Below are positions 11,929 to 23,013 of a DNA stretch of 64,000 bases, one piece after another; position 1 is the stretch's first letter, and every line of letters starts with the position of its first letter. Position numbers and translations under genes: made by a program. The notes under the pieces were generated by a model, which searched no databases, was not told where the DNA came from, and saw only the letters and a program-made list of their open reading frames with translations. This stretch comes from Selaginella moellendorffii (taxonomy: Eukaryota; Streptophyta; Lycopodiopsida; Selaginellales; Selaginellaceae): assembly GCF_000143415.4 (NCBI RefSeq), contig NW_003314269.1, positions 2,320,118 through 2,384,117 on the forward strand, written 5' to 3'.

Positions 11929-12930
11929 ATGATCAGGGTGGCATCCCTTGTCATCTTACTGTTCTTCCTGCAACCTTGGCCTGGTTCTAGCGTGACGATC
12001 CGGGAGAGGAGGCATGTGGGACGCTTCTCCCAGTTCGAAGCCAGGAGGATTACAAATGCCATCTCCAATCGCATCAGACAGCTCTCCTACGACTCCTCGT
12101 ACAGCTCAGGCAGGAGCTTCAGCTATACGTTCATGGTCACGAACAGGATCAAAGCCTCGATACGCCTCTGGTTCTTCAGCATCGCCCCCTCCAGGGTTTA
12201 CAGCTTGTGTTCCATCTCGCCCGATAAGTCCATGATCTTGTCCACCCAAACCTTGCAGCAAGCCTACTGGGACATCTTCAACACCATCTACACCGAGTCC
12301 CAAGCTCACGGGTATGGATCCATGATCGTCTTCTCCAAGCTCTTTGCCATTGACTACGTCTCTTGGGAGGGACAGCCGGACAGAGAGGAGCTTTGGAGCG
12401 TTGAAACCACGGACAACTCGAGCTTGCATGGCCGTGATCTTTGGAACGAGTCAGCTTTCTCTTTGCTCCGCCGGGACGCCGTGCCTGGCGATCTGGACCT
12501 CGCCGTGGACGACTGCTGGCCTTTTGCGACGAGCATGATCAGCGGGCATGGATCCGTCGGCTCCTTCTTCATGGGTCCGTACATCTTGGAGTCGAAAAAC
12601 CAGAAGTTCAAGGCCTTGATCAGGAGCGACTGTTACTTCGTCCTCTACGAGTGGCGTGATGGCCTGGGTGGCAAGAGGGAGGTGTGGAACAGCGGGAGGG
12701 TCATGAAGAACCGGTATGCATCGTGTTCCGTCAGCCTCCAAGTCGATTCCAATATGGTCATTGTGGATAATTGGGGGAGAAAGCCGCAGTTTGCCTTCGC
12801 ATCCAATGTCTACTGCAAGCCACAGCCGAATTGTGTTAGAACGGCCGGGCTCTCGGTGGAGGACGACGGCTACATTGTGGTGTGGGAGACGGACAGCCAA
12901 CGCGAGCTCTGGCGTGTTCCTCGCAGATGA
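11929..12930 (+). CDS. Secreted bulb-type (GNA-like) lectin protein, copy 2
   Basis: Single exon, 333 residues, over 90 percent identical by eye to copy 1 (8474-9466). The start is the ATG at 11929, which matches the start of copy 1; the open frame extends upstream only through a GTG. It has the same signal peptide, the same unassigned N-terminal domain and the same three degenerate lectin repeats (near residues 231, 271 and 314). The differences are a few substitutions plus small in-frame insertions: AH in the segment ESQAHGYG, and a two-residue FA insertion beside a reworded stretch (NWGRKPQ for NSERKPP) before SNVYCKP. The frame is clean in both copies, which suggests that both are still under selection or that the duplication is young. 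Its 3' coding end overlaps the predicted last exon of the convergent PH/LRR gene. Confidence 0.75.
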   Translation: MIRVASLVILLFFLQPWPGSSVTIRERRHVGRFSQFEARRITNAISNRIRQLSYDSSYSSGRSFSYTFMVTNRIKASIRLWFFSIAPSRVYSLCSISPDKSMILSTQTLQQAYWDIFNTIYTESQAHGYGSMIVFSKLFAIDYVSWEGQPDREELWSVETTDNSSLHGRDLWNESAFSLLRRDAVPGDLDLAVDDCWPFATSMISGHGSVGSFFMGPYILESKNQKFKALIRSDCYFVLYEWRDGLGGKREVWNSGRVMKNRYASCSVSLQVDSNMVIVDNWGRKPQFAFASNVYCKPQPNCVRTAGLSVEDDGYIVVWETDSQRELWRVPRR

Positions 12931-15329
12931 CAATGGAAAAAACTTGCCTTAATAATCCTGGCGCATGGAAAGCTTGCTTTTGGTTGAGCCAGGACAATCT
13001 CGCCGCCGCTCAAGTTGCTCTGCAAGTCGACGGCGATGCTTGGAAGGGCTTTGGAGATTTTCATAATCTGGAAAAACCACAGATGCCTTTTAGCTTGATT
13101 TTGTTTGGAAGAATGAGAATAATAAAAACTTTCACTTACAGCCGCTCCTTGATCACAAATCTTGTTCTCTCCAATGTGCAAAGCTTTGAGTCCGATCGGC
13201 GGCGGTGCCTTGCCGATGATATCGGCTAGTGTGTGAACGCCCTGCACAGGCAGCAAACGTCATGGCAATATTTTACACTCAAAGCTGTATGAAATACTTT
13301 ATCGGTTATCCCATTGTCGACCACTGAAAGTTTCTGAAGTGCGGCAGTTATAGGACGGCCAGTCTCCCAAATATTTCTTGCAAGAATCTCCAGCCCCTAC
13401 AGTTTTTGGTTCATGTCAGTGAAAACGATGTATGTATGAGCAAACCCGGTCAGAGAGCTGGTTATGGTCCAAAAGTAGTTCCTGGAGTGTGCTACTTTCA
13501 GAGATTGCCAAACCCAGACCCGAAGCACTTTTTGCTCGAATCATATTCTCCTGTAGCGTCAACAAAATGCTAATAGCGATGGCACTTCACTTTACACTTA
13601 CACTAAAGTCAAGTCTTTCAAGGGCAACCTTCAAAGACATGGACATGGTCGCTAAGTGTCCTTGTATCTTTGACATCTCTTTGTCACCGAGCTTGCAGTT
13701 TGCTAAACTAAGGCTCTTGACGGACTGAAAGAGTTGAGGCTACGTTAGTAGGAAAATAAACTGGAATGGTGTCAACTTACGGAACAGCTTGGAAGCAAGT
13801 CCGAAAGGCCAATAAGTAAAGACTCCGTATCAGCACAGTCCTTAAAATCCCAGTGCTCGACATTAGGATTTTCCAGCAATCTGACAGCAAGCAAATTAAG
13901 AACAAGGAAAGAAATATATACATTCTTGTTACTTGAGCACGGTTTTATCTGGTTGCATGTGCGAAACCTGGGCCTTTTCTACATATGAGGTCTGAAATAA
14001 AACCATTTCTTTTAGCATACCACCACTTTGCTAACTTAACTTACTTGCATCAGACGTCTAGAAAACAGCGAGAGCCATGAAGCAGCAACCTCGGTGGTTT
14101 CTGCTTGCAGGCATAGCTTTCCCTGTGAAAAGGGCTCAATACAGACAAAAAATTTAAACAATGGTACCTCCGGTATCTGAACAAAGATGAGAAACCCAAG
14201 AAAGCTTGATGGATCATCACCAACAAAAGCATCCCCGTCTGGAGCAAATTTCCTTGCATCGTGAACTTTCTTACCCAGGTCGTCCCAGTGAGGCTTCCGA
14301 ATGACCGTGTTCCTACTGGATAGCTTACAAAAGAAAAACAAAGTAGTTTAGAAGAAAGTTAAACGGGAAGGCACACATCAAAGATTCGCCTTGGTTCTTT
14401 GCTCTGGATATCCATCTCTGGCGATGTCAAGCTCTCCTTCACCCTGTAGTAGCTCAAAAGAAATCCTTTCAAGTAGAACCTGCATCAAGGTACATAATAA
14501 AAATATCCCAACGAGAAATAAAGTTATAAACTTCTTCAAACCATCTTCGAGTCCACCGACTTTTCAGGGACTTATCATTAGACGTGAGAGGGGTCTTCCA
14601 CAGCCAACCCTGTAAAGTGAAAACATTATGCTAGATACCAGTCTGCATGGCGAGAACAACATTACTTGTTTTGTGGAATTCGAAGATATCTCGCTCGGCA
14701 TTTCGAGCAACTCTCTTTGGACTCGGCTACCTCGTCCAGGGCCACCACTGTTAGTAGAGCCTGACTTGCCAGTGGAGCAGCTACTGAAGATGCTCTCACT
14801 ACGGATTTGTAGTGATGAAAATCTTCTGTCTGGCAGGTGTTTGGCATCCTTAGTATGCTCTGGTACACATTTTTGTATCTGCAAAGACTTTACGCTTCAA
14901 GTGGCAGAGTACTAAATCCATAAACCTGAGAAACCAGCTGCAAAAACTCCTGCTGCGCAGCCACGATGTTACTCGAGAGCTTCTCAGCCTGCGGGAGCTT
15001 ATGTGAATGAAAAGGAAAAACGAAAGGAAGAAAGAAAGAAACAATCACACACCTCATGCTGGACATTGACTATCTCTCTTCTAACCACGTCTAGCGCCGT
15101 ATGCAATCCTTCGATCTGGTGTAGCACAAAGAAGACGAACACCACTCTTGAAAGGCTTATAAAAGGAAAATGTCACCTCGTTTTGACGATGTTCTTTCTT
15201 TCCTCGCTCGTTTTGCTGAGGAATCTCGAGGACTTGCAAAGCATTGGCCCTCCTTTTGAAGGTATCGCTCGGAAATCTCCTGCTGCATGATCCATTCGGC
15301 TCCTCAAGCGGCAAGACCCCAGAATCCAT
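12870..15329 (-). CDS. PH domain plus leucine-rich-repeat (RNI-like) protein, multi-exon
   Basis: Proposed exons: 15177-15329 (start MDSGVLPLEE), 15053-15115, 14926-14997, 14666-14878, 14532-14609, one near 14380-14479, one near 14170-14330, one near 14045-14125, and several LRR exons down to 12870. Residues 1-100 look helical (AEKLSSNIVAAQQEFLQLV) and are followed by a Ser-rich linker. A PH domain starts at GWLWKTPLTSNDK with WTRRWFEE and ends at ETTEVAASWLSLFSRRL. The LRR part includes SVKSLSLANCKLGD, LQELLLDHNQLSD, LQKLSVVDNGITD and LKALHIGENKICDQGAA. PH plus LRR suggests a membrane-associated scaffold, a CARMIL-like arrangement; this is inference. The exon near 14380 runs into a stop just before its apparent donor, so one boundary is wrong or the gene is damaged. 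The last exon overlaps the lectin copy 2 coding end on the opposite strand. Confidence 0.5.
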
Positions 15330-15510
15330 GCGAGGTAGCAGCGTTAAACCCGAAAGAAAGAGATCCAGAAACAATACAATCCAGCAGGCAGTCGAACCTA
15401 AGAATGCGCCGGTCGCTCGGCGCTCCAGCTTCCATTATGGAGCGATCGATCGCAGAACGCTCCCTCTCTCCCCCAAAATGCGCACAAGAATGAAATTTAG
15501 CTAGGGTTTA

Positions 15511-16298
15511 TCAAAACAATGGGAATTCCACTCTCGAGTGGCAAGAGCTGCGAGGGAGCACAGGACAGGGCGTGATCTCTAGATTCTCTTTGCTCACGCA
15601 CAGATAGATCTGGTAGAGCTGGGAGCTCCCGGAATCGTCGTCGTCGGCATTGCAGGTGATTCCAGGGGCATATCCTCCGTCCTGGAGCGCGTTCTTGATC
15701 AGGGAAAGGGCATAGGATTTTCCGTCGGGCGAGATTCCTGCTTGCTCCAGCGCTCCCAGAAGATCCACGCTCTTCCTCAGGCGCAGCGCAGCGGCGAAGT
15801 AATCGCGCTGGCTGCGCAGGATCTTCTCCGAGCACGTCCCGTGCTTCTCCCACTCGTGCGCCCAGAATTTCTCGCTGTTGCTACTCGGGCAGGATAGCGA
15901 GCTCCACAGCGCGTCCATGTCGCCGCGAAGACCTCCAATCTGGAATCAGGTTTAAGATCTTCGTTCGTCTTCCATCGGATCGATTGGGACACTTACTTGA
16001 GAGGCATTGAATGGTCTCGAGGGATCGCAGTTCTCGGGGTAGCTTCCATCGAGATTGTTTGGCCAGAGCCCATGGATCGAGAAATCGGAGGCTGGCTTCC
16101 CGGATTGTGGGTAGCAGCAGCTGGTCGCGGCATCACAGTATGATCCAGGCCACTATATCCAAACAGATCAATGCTGCGAAGAGAAACAATCTGGAATCCA
16201 TCTCTAACCTCCAAGACGAGGTAAAAGAAATCGAATGCCGACAATGTGCCCAACATAGTGAAGAATCCAACCAAGAGCGCGGCCGGGAGCTTCGACAT
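15511..16298 (-). CDS. RNase T2 family ribonuclease, secreted S-like type
   Basis: Cleaves single-stranded RNA; S-like plant enzymes serve phosphate recycling, senescence or defence. Three exons, 16209-16298, 15997-16152 and 15511-15939, give about 224 residues, the usual family length. A signal peptide lies at the start (MSKLPAALLVGFFTMLGTLS). The substrate motif AFDFFYLVLEWPGSYC follows. Both catalytic segments are intact: FSIHGLWPN with its His, and FWAHEWEKHGTC with His, Glu, Lys and His. Cysteines are placed as in the family (SCCYPQSG, NCDPSRPF, ITPCP). The intergenic space to the divergent dirigent gene is about 260 bases, so the two may share a promoter region. Active and exported by all visible criteria. 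Confidence 0.93.
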
Positions 16299-16556
16299 TT
16301 TCCTCTGTTAGTGATCCCCACCGCATCGATCACAGTTCCCAGGTTTATGCGCGGTGAGCGTTTTGTCGAGATTCGCTCGCTGCGTCGTCATGCGGCTGAG
16401 CGATGGGATCCGGCCGCAGCTGTTTCTGGTAACCGACCAAAACAAAAGAGCGCGCAATCAATTCGTTTGAATCGAAGAGCCCTAAAATATCAGGAGCCCT
16501 AATTCCAAGAACCCTAAAAACAGAGAATCTTCCCCTCTTTCCAAAACAGAGGAGAA

Positions 16557-17107
16557 ATGCTACTGCTACCGCTGGTCTTCCTCGCGCCCATCTGGGTCGC
16601 TGCCGAGTCCATCGATTTCCAGTTCTACATCCACGAAGCCCACCGCGATCCACGTCGCGGGCCCCCCATTCTTCGATCCCAGGTGTACAATGGCACAATT
16701 GGCGGCGTGGCCGTGTTTGACGATCTCGTCACGGCCGATGGGGGCTCCGCCGCCACTCTCGGCCGGGCCCAGGGCGTCTATATCAACGCCGCCCACGCCA
16801 TGGATACATCATTCTGGAGCTTCGTCGTAGCTTTCCCACGTCGGGACAACACAGAGGAAGCAGCCTTAGCTAGACAGGTCCGTTCGTGCTTATCTTTTCT
16901 TCCTTGGATTGGAACCCTCGATGAAATTCCTGGGATGACCACTGTAGGTACTATATTCCTGGGCGAGAGCTATCAGTCGTGGGAGGGACTGGACAGTTCC
17001 GAGCCGCCAATGGCTACTGCAACATGTATACAATCTCCGTCGCTAATGGGACATCGCTCTTCTTCCTCACTGGGACTCTAAAAACTCCAACTAATCTTCG
17101 CGATTGA
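16557..17107 (+). CDS. Dirigent-like protein, gene model uncertain
   Basis: Dirigent proteins guide the stereochemistry of phenoxy-radical coupling in lignan synthesis and act in the cell wall. The first exon has a signal peptide (MLLLPLVFLAPIWVAA) and then family motifs: FQFYIHEAHRDPR, GGVAVFDDLVTADGG and GRAQGVYINAAHAMDTSFW. The conserved end GRELSVVGGTGQFRAANGYC appears in another frame at about 16960-17010 and runs to a stop at 17105-17107. The two parts need an intron between about 16875 and 16945; a donor at CAG/GTCCG and an acceptor at ACTGTAG are visible, but I could not make their phases agree. Either a different splice pair is used or the gene carries a frame error. The 3' end is part of a 105-base tandem repeat. 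Confidence 0.65.
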
Positions 17108-17260
17108 CTCCTGTACAACGTGGAATGATTGGAAACGATCTCTACAGTTTTTTTTCGAATGCTCTTCTTCCTCACTTGGACTCTAAAAACTTCCACCCAA
17201 TCTTCGCGATTGGCTCCTGTAACTACATCGATCACGACGTGGAATGATAGTTGACGATGG
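17056..17260. repeat. Imperfect tandem repeat of about 105 bases at the dirigent 3' end
   Basis: The segment from 17056 (GCTCTTCTTCCTCAC) returns at 17161, followed in both copies by the same TCTAAAAACT, ATCTTCGCGATTG, CTCCTGTA and ACGTGGAATGAT blocks. Copy 1 includes the last codons of the dirigent frame; copy 2 is noncoding. Confidence 0.75.
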
Positions 17261-17339
17261 CACTTCCTTCTGGAAAAGGTCTCTACATTTTTTGACTCTT
17301 CGTCAATTTCTTGTTCCTTGTTTCTAGGGCAGATGAGTG

Positions 17340-17850
17340 GGAAAACTTAAAACTTTGGACCCTGGCGCGTCGAACTTTGGAGCACGTAAGCGTCTGGACA
17401 CAAAGTCGCCGGATGAGCGCCAGGATCTGAGATGTCTGGCGGGATCAGCCGGCGGCCATATGCATCGGGAGAGCCTGGGATTCTCAAAGCTCCCTCCTGC
17501 ACGTAGGGATGCTTGCATGGGAAGCCCCGCCACCTTCTCCTTGGCCTCCACGAGGAGATTGTAGAGCTTAGGTTTTGGGCGGGAGCTGTGTGGAAGCGTC
17601 GAGTTACCAGGTGAGGATCCACGGCATGCAGCTCTGGCAAGCTTCCAGGCGTGGTGGCGACACCCCATTGTTGGCGTCTCCACTCGGACGGAGAAATCGT
17701 GGGAGTTCCACATTTGGGTCTGGAAGCGCCGACACGTCGTGGCCGATCTCGTTTATGCCGATCGGACGATCGACTGCACCGAACGCTTCCAGATACCACA
17801 TTCTGGAGCTTCATCGTAACTTCCATGTAGGGACAACAAAGTCTAGATAG
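17340..17850 (-). pseudogene. Scrambled relic of a 2OG-Fe(II) oxygenase-like gene plus a dirigent scrap
   Basis: On the minus strand, 17480-17620 reads FHTAPAQNLSS and FPCKHPYVQEGA, matching pieces of the relic at 36120-36545. On the plus strand, 17680-17730 reads SWEFHIWVWKRR, which matches SWLNVWVWKRS of the same relic but in the opposite orientation, so the block has been inverted internally. Stops and frame changes are frequent. From about 17797 to 17850 a scrap repeats the dirigent exon sequence found at 16810-16870 (TTCTGGAGCTTCRTCGTA and the following bases). No coding function is expected. Confidence 0.5.
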
Positions 17851-17915
17851 GGTATTTTATTACCGGTCGTGAGAGTAATGGCTGGAGATTTTTATATTCG
17901 TTGCAGCGCGATTGA

Positions 17916-19548
17916 CTATGTATTGATTGACAGCGTTTTGTATGTGGCATCCTCGAGGCGCGCCGACACTCTCACGTTAATCGGGTGCTCCATGAAGTTG
18001 ACCACCGCCATAGCCTCGGTCATCTGGTGCTTCTCGATGTCGCCCGCGTAGCTCCAGTCGAATCCGTGGAGCAAGTTGGAGAGAACGAGCTGGACGTTGC
18101 GGAGGCCGAGTGGAAGGCCCGGGCATCCCCGCTTGCCGGATCCAAACGGGAGGAGCTCGAAGTCGTGGCCGTGCACGTTGAAGCTCGTGCCCATGAATCT
18201 GTCGGGGTTGAACTCGAGGGGATTGCTCCACACGCTCGGGTCGCGGCCGATGGCGAAGACATTGACGAAGATCATCGAGTTCTTGGCGATGTCGTAGCCC
18301 GCGACTTTCTGGTTTTGAGCGGTGGTGTGAGGGACCATCATGGTGAGCGGGGGATGGAGCCGAAACACCTCCTTGGTCACGGCGTTAAAGTACTCGAGCT
18401 TGGGCAAGTCCGACTCCTCGATCATGCGCTCTCGTCCCACAACTCTCTCGAGCTCTTCCTGTGCCTTGGCGATGACTTTGGGATAGTGGAGGAGCTCCGC
18501 CATAGCCCACTCCACGACTGTGGATGACGTTTCAGATCCTCCCAGAAACATGTCCTGCGTGAAGAAGAGATCGTCAAAAAAAGTGTACGATGAAGACTCT
18601 GTTTGAAGGAAATCCAAGGCTTACCACAAGGAGTGCCTTGGTGTATTTCATCTGGTCGGGGCCATCGAAGTATGACTTCGTGAGGGCCACGAAATCGGGG
18701 ACCTCGCCGGGGCGCTGCTCGTCGAGAACTTTGGTGAGGAAGCTATCGAGCTTGTCGCTGGCGGCCTTGGCGGCAGGGACGGTCCAGTCGAGCCACTTCG
18801 TCCCGGGGAAGAAATCGGTGATGGCGAAGGCGCCGCCCACGGTGAGCACGCTGTCGATGATGTTGACGAATTCCTTGGCCTCCTGCAGCGCGCTCTCGTC
18901 GGTGGAGGCGCCGGGGCCGAAGTAGACCTTCTTCATCAGGATCCGGGTCATGAGGTTGAAGCTCAGGCCTCGGAGACACCTCCGGAGCTTGACAACCTCG
19001 CCGCTCGCCGACGCCGCGCGGAGCTCCCCGCTGAGCTTCCAGAGCTCGTCCCGGATGATGTGCGTGAAGGAGGTGACGCGGCGCGCGGTGAAGAGCTCGG
19101 TGGCGCAGAGCTTGCGCGCCTTCTTGAAGTGATCGCCGTACGAGGACCAGGAGATGCTGCGCTGCCCGTAGAAGATGAAGTTCGCGGCGATCTTGTAGGG
19201 GCGATCCGCGAATGCGGTGTCGTGGGTCTTGAGGAACTCGCGCGCCATGGCGGGGCTGGAGACCACCACCACCGGGACGAAGCCAAAGCGCAGGGACATG
19301 AGCGGGCCAAAGTTGGCGGAGAGCTGCTGGAGCGAGACGTGTGGGAGGCGGCCGATGAGATGGAAGTGGCCGATGATCGGGAGGCCTCGCGGACCCGGCG
19401 GGAGATTCTTGAGACCATAGCGGCTCTTGGCGATCGCCCACCACGCGATCACCGCTGCCACCAGGGCGATGGTTAAGGTGGCGCGGATGGTGTTGCTGGC
19501 CGGGCCTTCGTCTTGGAGAGCGGCGGTGGCATTGACGAGCGACGCCAT
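17916..19548 (-). CDS. Cytochrome P450, CYP71 clan, complete
   Basis: Membrane-bound ER monooxygenase of unknown substrate. Two exons, 18625-19548 and 17916-18554, give 520 residues. An N-terminal anchor (TIRATLTIALVAAVIAWW) is followed by the proline hinge LPPGPRGLP. Visible motifs are the I-helix GGSETSSTVVEWA, the ExxR motif KEVFRLHPP, FNPDRFMG, and the heme loop FGSGKRGCPG with its cysteine. The ATG at 19548 is chosen over an in-frame ATG at 19632, because a TATA box at 19649-19656 would place transcription start between them. It is a clear paralogue of the P450 at 49292-50840, with the same intron position but quite divergent sequence. The assignment to a CYP family number was not possible by eye. 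Confidence 0.93.
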
Positions 19549-19648
19549 TCCGTTCGTTAAGATCGATCGATTTCCAGTGATGCTGCAATGTGCCTCGAGC
19601 AAAGCACTGCAAAGATGCCCGTGATCAAGCATTGTTACTCGGGTGTTC

Positions 19649-19656
19649 TATATAGG
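19649..19656 (-). promoter_or_regulatory. TATA box of the P450 gene
   Basis: The minus strand reads ctatatag about 100 bases before the chosen ATG. This supports the downstream of two candidate start codons. Confidence 0.55.
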
Positions 19657-19886
19657 CTGCCATTTGGCGCAGTTAACAACCAGTCATTCGGACTGGTCTA
19701 GTGAGATATAAGGGTGGAAGTTAAAAGATATTTAATACAACTCCCTGTTCTCAAAACTTTAAAGTAAACACACATTTCATCCCTTAAGCTTGTAAAAAAA
19801 GGAAATATTTTAGGTTTTCACTTGTCCACGTGAAATCTTTAGGGTTTATGGATATGGGTTAGGGTTCTTGGTTTGAAGAGGGCAAC

Positions 19887-22800
19887 ATGGCGGACGAGGA
19901 AATGGCGTCGTCGAGCGATAGCGAGAGCGAGAGGGAGAACGGGGAGGACGAGCTCGCGGCTGTGGAGGTGGCGCTCGCCGCGAATCCGGACAGCTACGAG
20001 GCGCACGAGCAGGTTTTGCTCTCTTTCTGTCTCTCTCTCTTGTTCTCGATTTTGGATTTTGGCAGTGAAGTGTTTTATGTTTCTGCGCAGTATGTCGCTG
20101 CTCTTCGCAAGGCTGGGCATCTCGACCGGCTCAGGGCCGCGAGGGAGGCCATGAACGCCCTGTTCCCGATACCCGGGAGAATGTGGCGGGAATGGGCCAG
20201 GGACGAAGCAAATCTCTTGGACGGGTAAGTTTTAGATATCTTCTTCTTCTAGTTTTAGCTGCGACGATCGCGCTGGCGCAGGAGCGACATATCGCCGGTG
20301 GTGGAGTTGTATGAGCGCGGGCTCAGGGAGTACTTGGTGCGTGGTACGTGAGCTTTATTCTCGTCTCGGATTGCTAATCGCGTGCTTTGTGTGGTTTGTT
20401 TTTCCGATTTTCTTCCTTTCCCAGGACGTGCCACTCTGGCTGGATTACTTGGAGTTTGTAGAGGACAGGGACCCAGGAGTTTCACAGTGCACACCTCAGG
20501 GGCTTCAGAAAATGCGAGAGCTTTACGAGAGAGCCATCACTGCTTCTGGGATTCACGCGACGGAGGGTTCGGCGATTTGGGAGGCTTATCGCGAGTTTGA
20601 ACAAGCTGTTTTGCTGACTATGGCCGAATATACCGATGGTGACAAGGTAAAGTCTGTCTCTTTTGAAGGCTGTAGCTTAGAAGATCAAGTCACGCAGGAA
20701 AAGGAAAAACAAGCTGGACGCGTGGAGAGCCTGTTTCACAGGCAGTTAGCAGTACCGCTTAGTAATCACGCCTCTACGCTGAATGACTACATAGAGTGGG
20801 AACGGGAGCAAGGGAAAACTATTGGAAGTCTCGAAGACAAGTTTGCTGGCGTTGATGCCAACGTGTTGGCAGCGTATAAAAAGGCAGAATCAGGATGGCT
20901 AGAGTGCAAAGTCTTCGAAAACAGTCTAAGTGGAAAACCTGCAGATGCAGAGCTTCTTCAGAACTATTTGGTACGTTTTTCATTCTCGAGGTTTTGCTGA
21001 TTGCAATTGGCTTTAGCTGATCATCCTGATTCCAGATCTATATTGACTTCGAGCAGAAAAAAAGTAAAAGCGACCCAGCTAGAGTCCAGGTTCTTTTTGA
21101 ACGTGCAGTTACAGCTTTCCCAGTGAGCGGTGATTTGTGGCTGAAATACACCGGTTACCTGGATCAGAAGCTAAAGGTAGTTCGCGCGATTATTATGCTA
21201 TGGAAACACTAACAAAGATTATTTCAGGTTGCAGTGGTCTGCAAAAATGTCTACGCAAGGGCAGTGCGCAATTGCCCGTGGGTTGGTGAGCTATGGAGAA
21301 AATATTTGTTGACATTAGAGCGTTTTAATAGCTCGGATGAAGAAATGTCTGAGGTACGGCGTTGCATTTATTTATATATCTGATTGGTTTTTCCAGGTAT
21401 TTGAGCAGTCAATGAAGAGGGGTTTCCAAACGCCCAGTGAGGTACCTAAAGGCAGCTGTTGTTGCTGGCAGTTGCTAACTAGATATATTGCAGTATCTCG
21501 ACGTCTTCTTAACGCGGGTGGATGGCTTGAGAAGGCAAATGGCCTCTGTTGAGCGTTTACGTGAAGTATTTCAGGTACGTCCTTTTGTTTCTAAAACGTT
21601 TTGTATGCGATTCTTTTCTCTTGCAGCGTGCCGCCGATTTACTGGCAAACTACTTTCCGGACTTTGTAGATCGGTCATTGCGACTGCAAGGATACTGGGC
21701 ACGCATGGAAGTTCGCTTAGCGAAGGATATCAGCGCGGCCCGAAGCATTTGGGAGCGTTTGGTTAAATCCAGGTAAGCCGTTTTCGAGCGCTCGTTAATT
21801 CAAAGCGTCACCTTGTGCAGCGGATGGATGACTGAAGTTTGGCAAGGGTACATCAACATGGAGCTTGGACTGGAAAATATAAATGAAGTTCGAGCGCTAT
21901 ATAGGAAATGCTACTCTAGAAAGCTCGAAGGGAATGGCTCAAAGGTATGGCTTCTAATTCTTGATTGTGATCGTTCATGTCGTTTTCAGGTAATCTGCGA
22001 GGCATGGCTGCAATTTGAACGCGAGTTTGGAACATTGGAAGACTTTGAGAAAGCTTCCTTAAAGGTAGAGCTTTTGCACTGAAAGTGACTAATTTTTTAC
22101 TTGACGTACCTGTGTACAGGCTGGACAAAGGCTAGAAGAAATACAGTCAATAGAGGCTGTTCAAGATACGAAGGAGTTTAAAGAGCCAAAGATGAAGCAT
22201 GAACGGGGCAATCAGGAAAGCTCGGCGCAAGCAGCGAAACGTAAAAGGCCTAAAGATGTCAAAGAGGAGAAAAAACGACAGAAGGTTGCTCCTAAACGTG
22301 AACTTGGCAAGCTGCATTCTGAAGCCAAGATGGCTACGAATGAAGGAGACAGGGATGCATCTGAGCGTGAGAAACCAAACGAACAAGGCCAGCCCCCTGA
22401 TGGAAGAGGAGAAGCCGCTACACAATTCAAGAAGAACCGTGTCTTCACAGATGAGCTGACTGCATTTGTTTCAAACATCGACCTGGAGGTATGGTGCTGC
22501 TTTTATCATCGTGTGTGTTCTTACCAGGGATGTTCTCCAGCTGACGGAAAAGGAGCTAAAAGAGTTTTTCACTCCCTGCGGTGGGCTCAAGGGTGTGAGA
22601 CTGTTGAGGGACCGGAACACAAGGCGTTCTCGAGTAAAGACTAAAAGCTGCGAAACCGAATTTACGTTTCTGACGAAGTTGCTTCCTATGCAGGGGCTCG
22701 CGTACATAGATTTCGAAAACGAGGAGAATCTCGCAGCCGCTATCAGCAAAAACAGGACCAAGCTAGGTGCCCGCAAAGTCAGTGTAGCGCGTTCCAAGCC

Positions 22801-23013
22801 AAAGCCAAAGCAAGAAGGTAACTTGTCTTTGTTTTGTGTGCCTGTTCGTGAATGTGTTACTTAGATGTTTCAGGTGGTAGTGAAAAGGTAGAGCGGGATA
22901 AGATTAAACCTCTGGGGTGGCAAGGCTCGGCCCTCAAAAGTGACGAGGCCCTCAATTCCAACGAGGAATTCCGGAAGACGCTTCTCAAGTCCAAGGAAAA
23001 AGTTGTAACTTGA
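19887..23013 (+). CDS. SART3: SART3/Prp24-like U4/U6 recycling factor: HAT repeats plus RRM
   Basis: Family members re-anneal U4 and U6 snRNAs in the nucleus. About 16 exons are visible, among them 19887-20012, 20091-20224, 20282-20336, 20425-20646, 20698-20970, 21036-21176, 21228-21353, 21627-21772, 22120-22488 and 22874-23013. The N-terminus is acidic (MADEEMASSSDSESEREN). HAT repeats follow, such as MWREWARDEANLL, VPLWLDYLEFVED, AIWEAYREFEQA and NDYIEWEREQGK. After a Lys-rich nuclear-type linker comes one RRM with RNP1 GLAYIDFENEENLAAA. The C-terminus NSNEEFRKTLLKSKEK resembles the Lsm-binding tail of SART3. Only one RRM is seen, where human SART3 has two. The junction near 22488-22528 implies an intron under 40 bases and is doubtful. 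Confidence 0.88.

Noticed and set aside
19549-19632. Upstream in-frame ATG of the P450 at 19632
   Set aside because: A TATA box at 19649-19656 would put transcription start downstream of it, and P450s begin at the shorter N-terminus.
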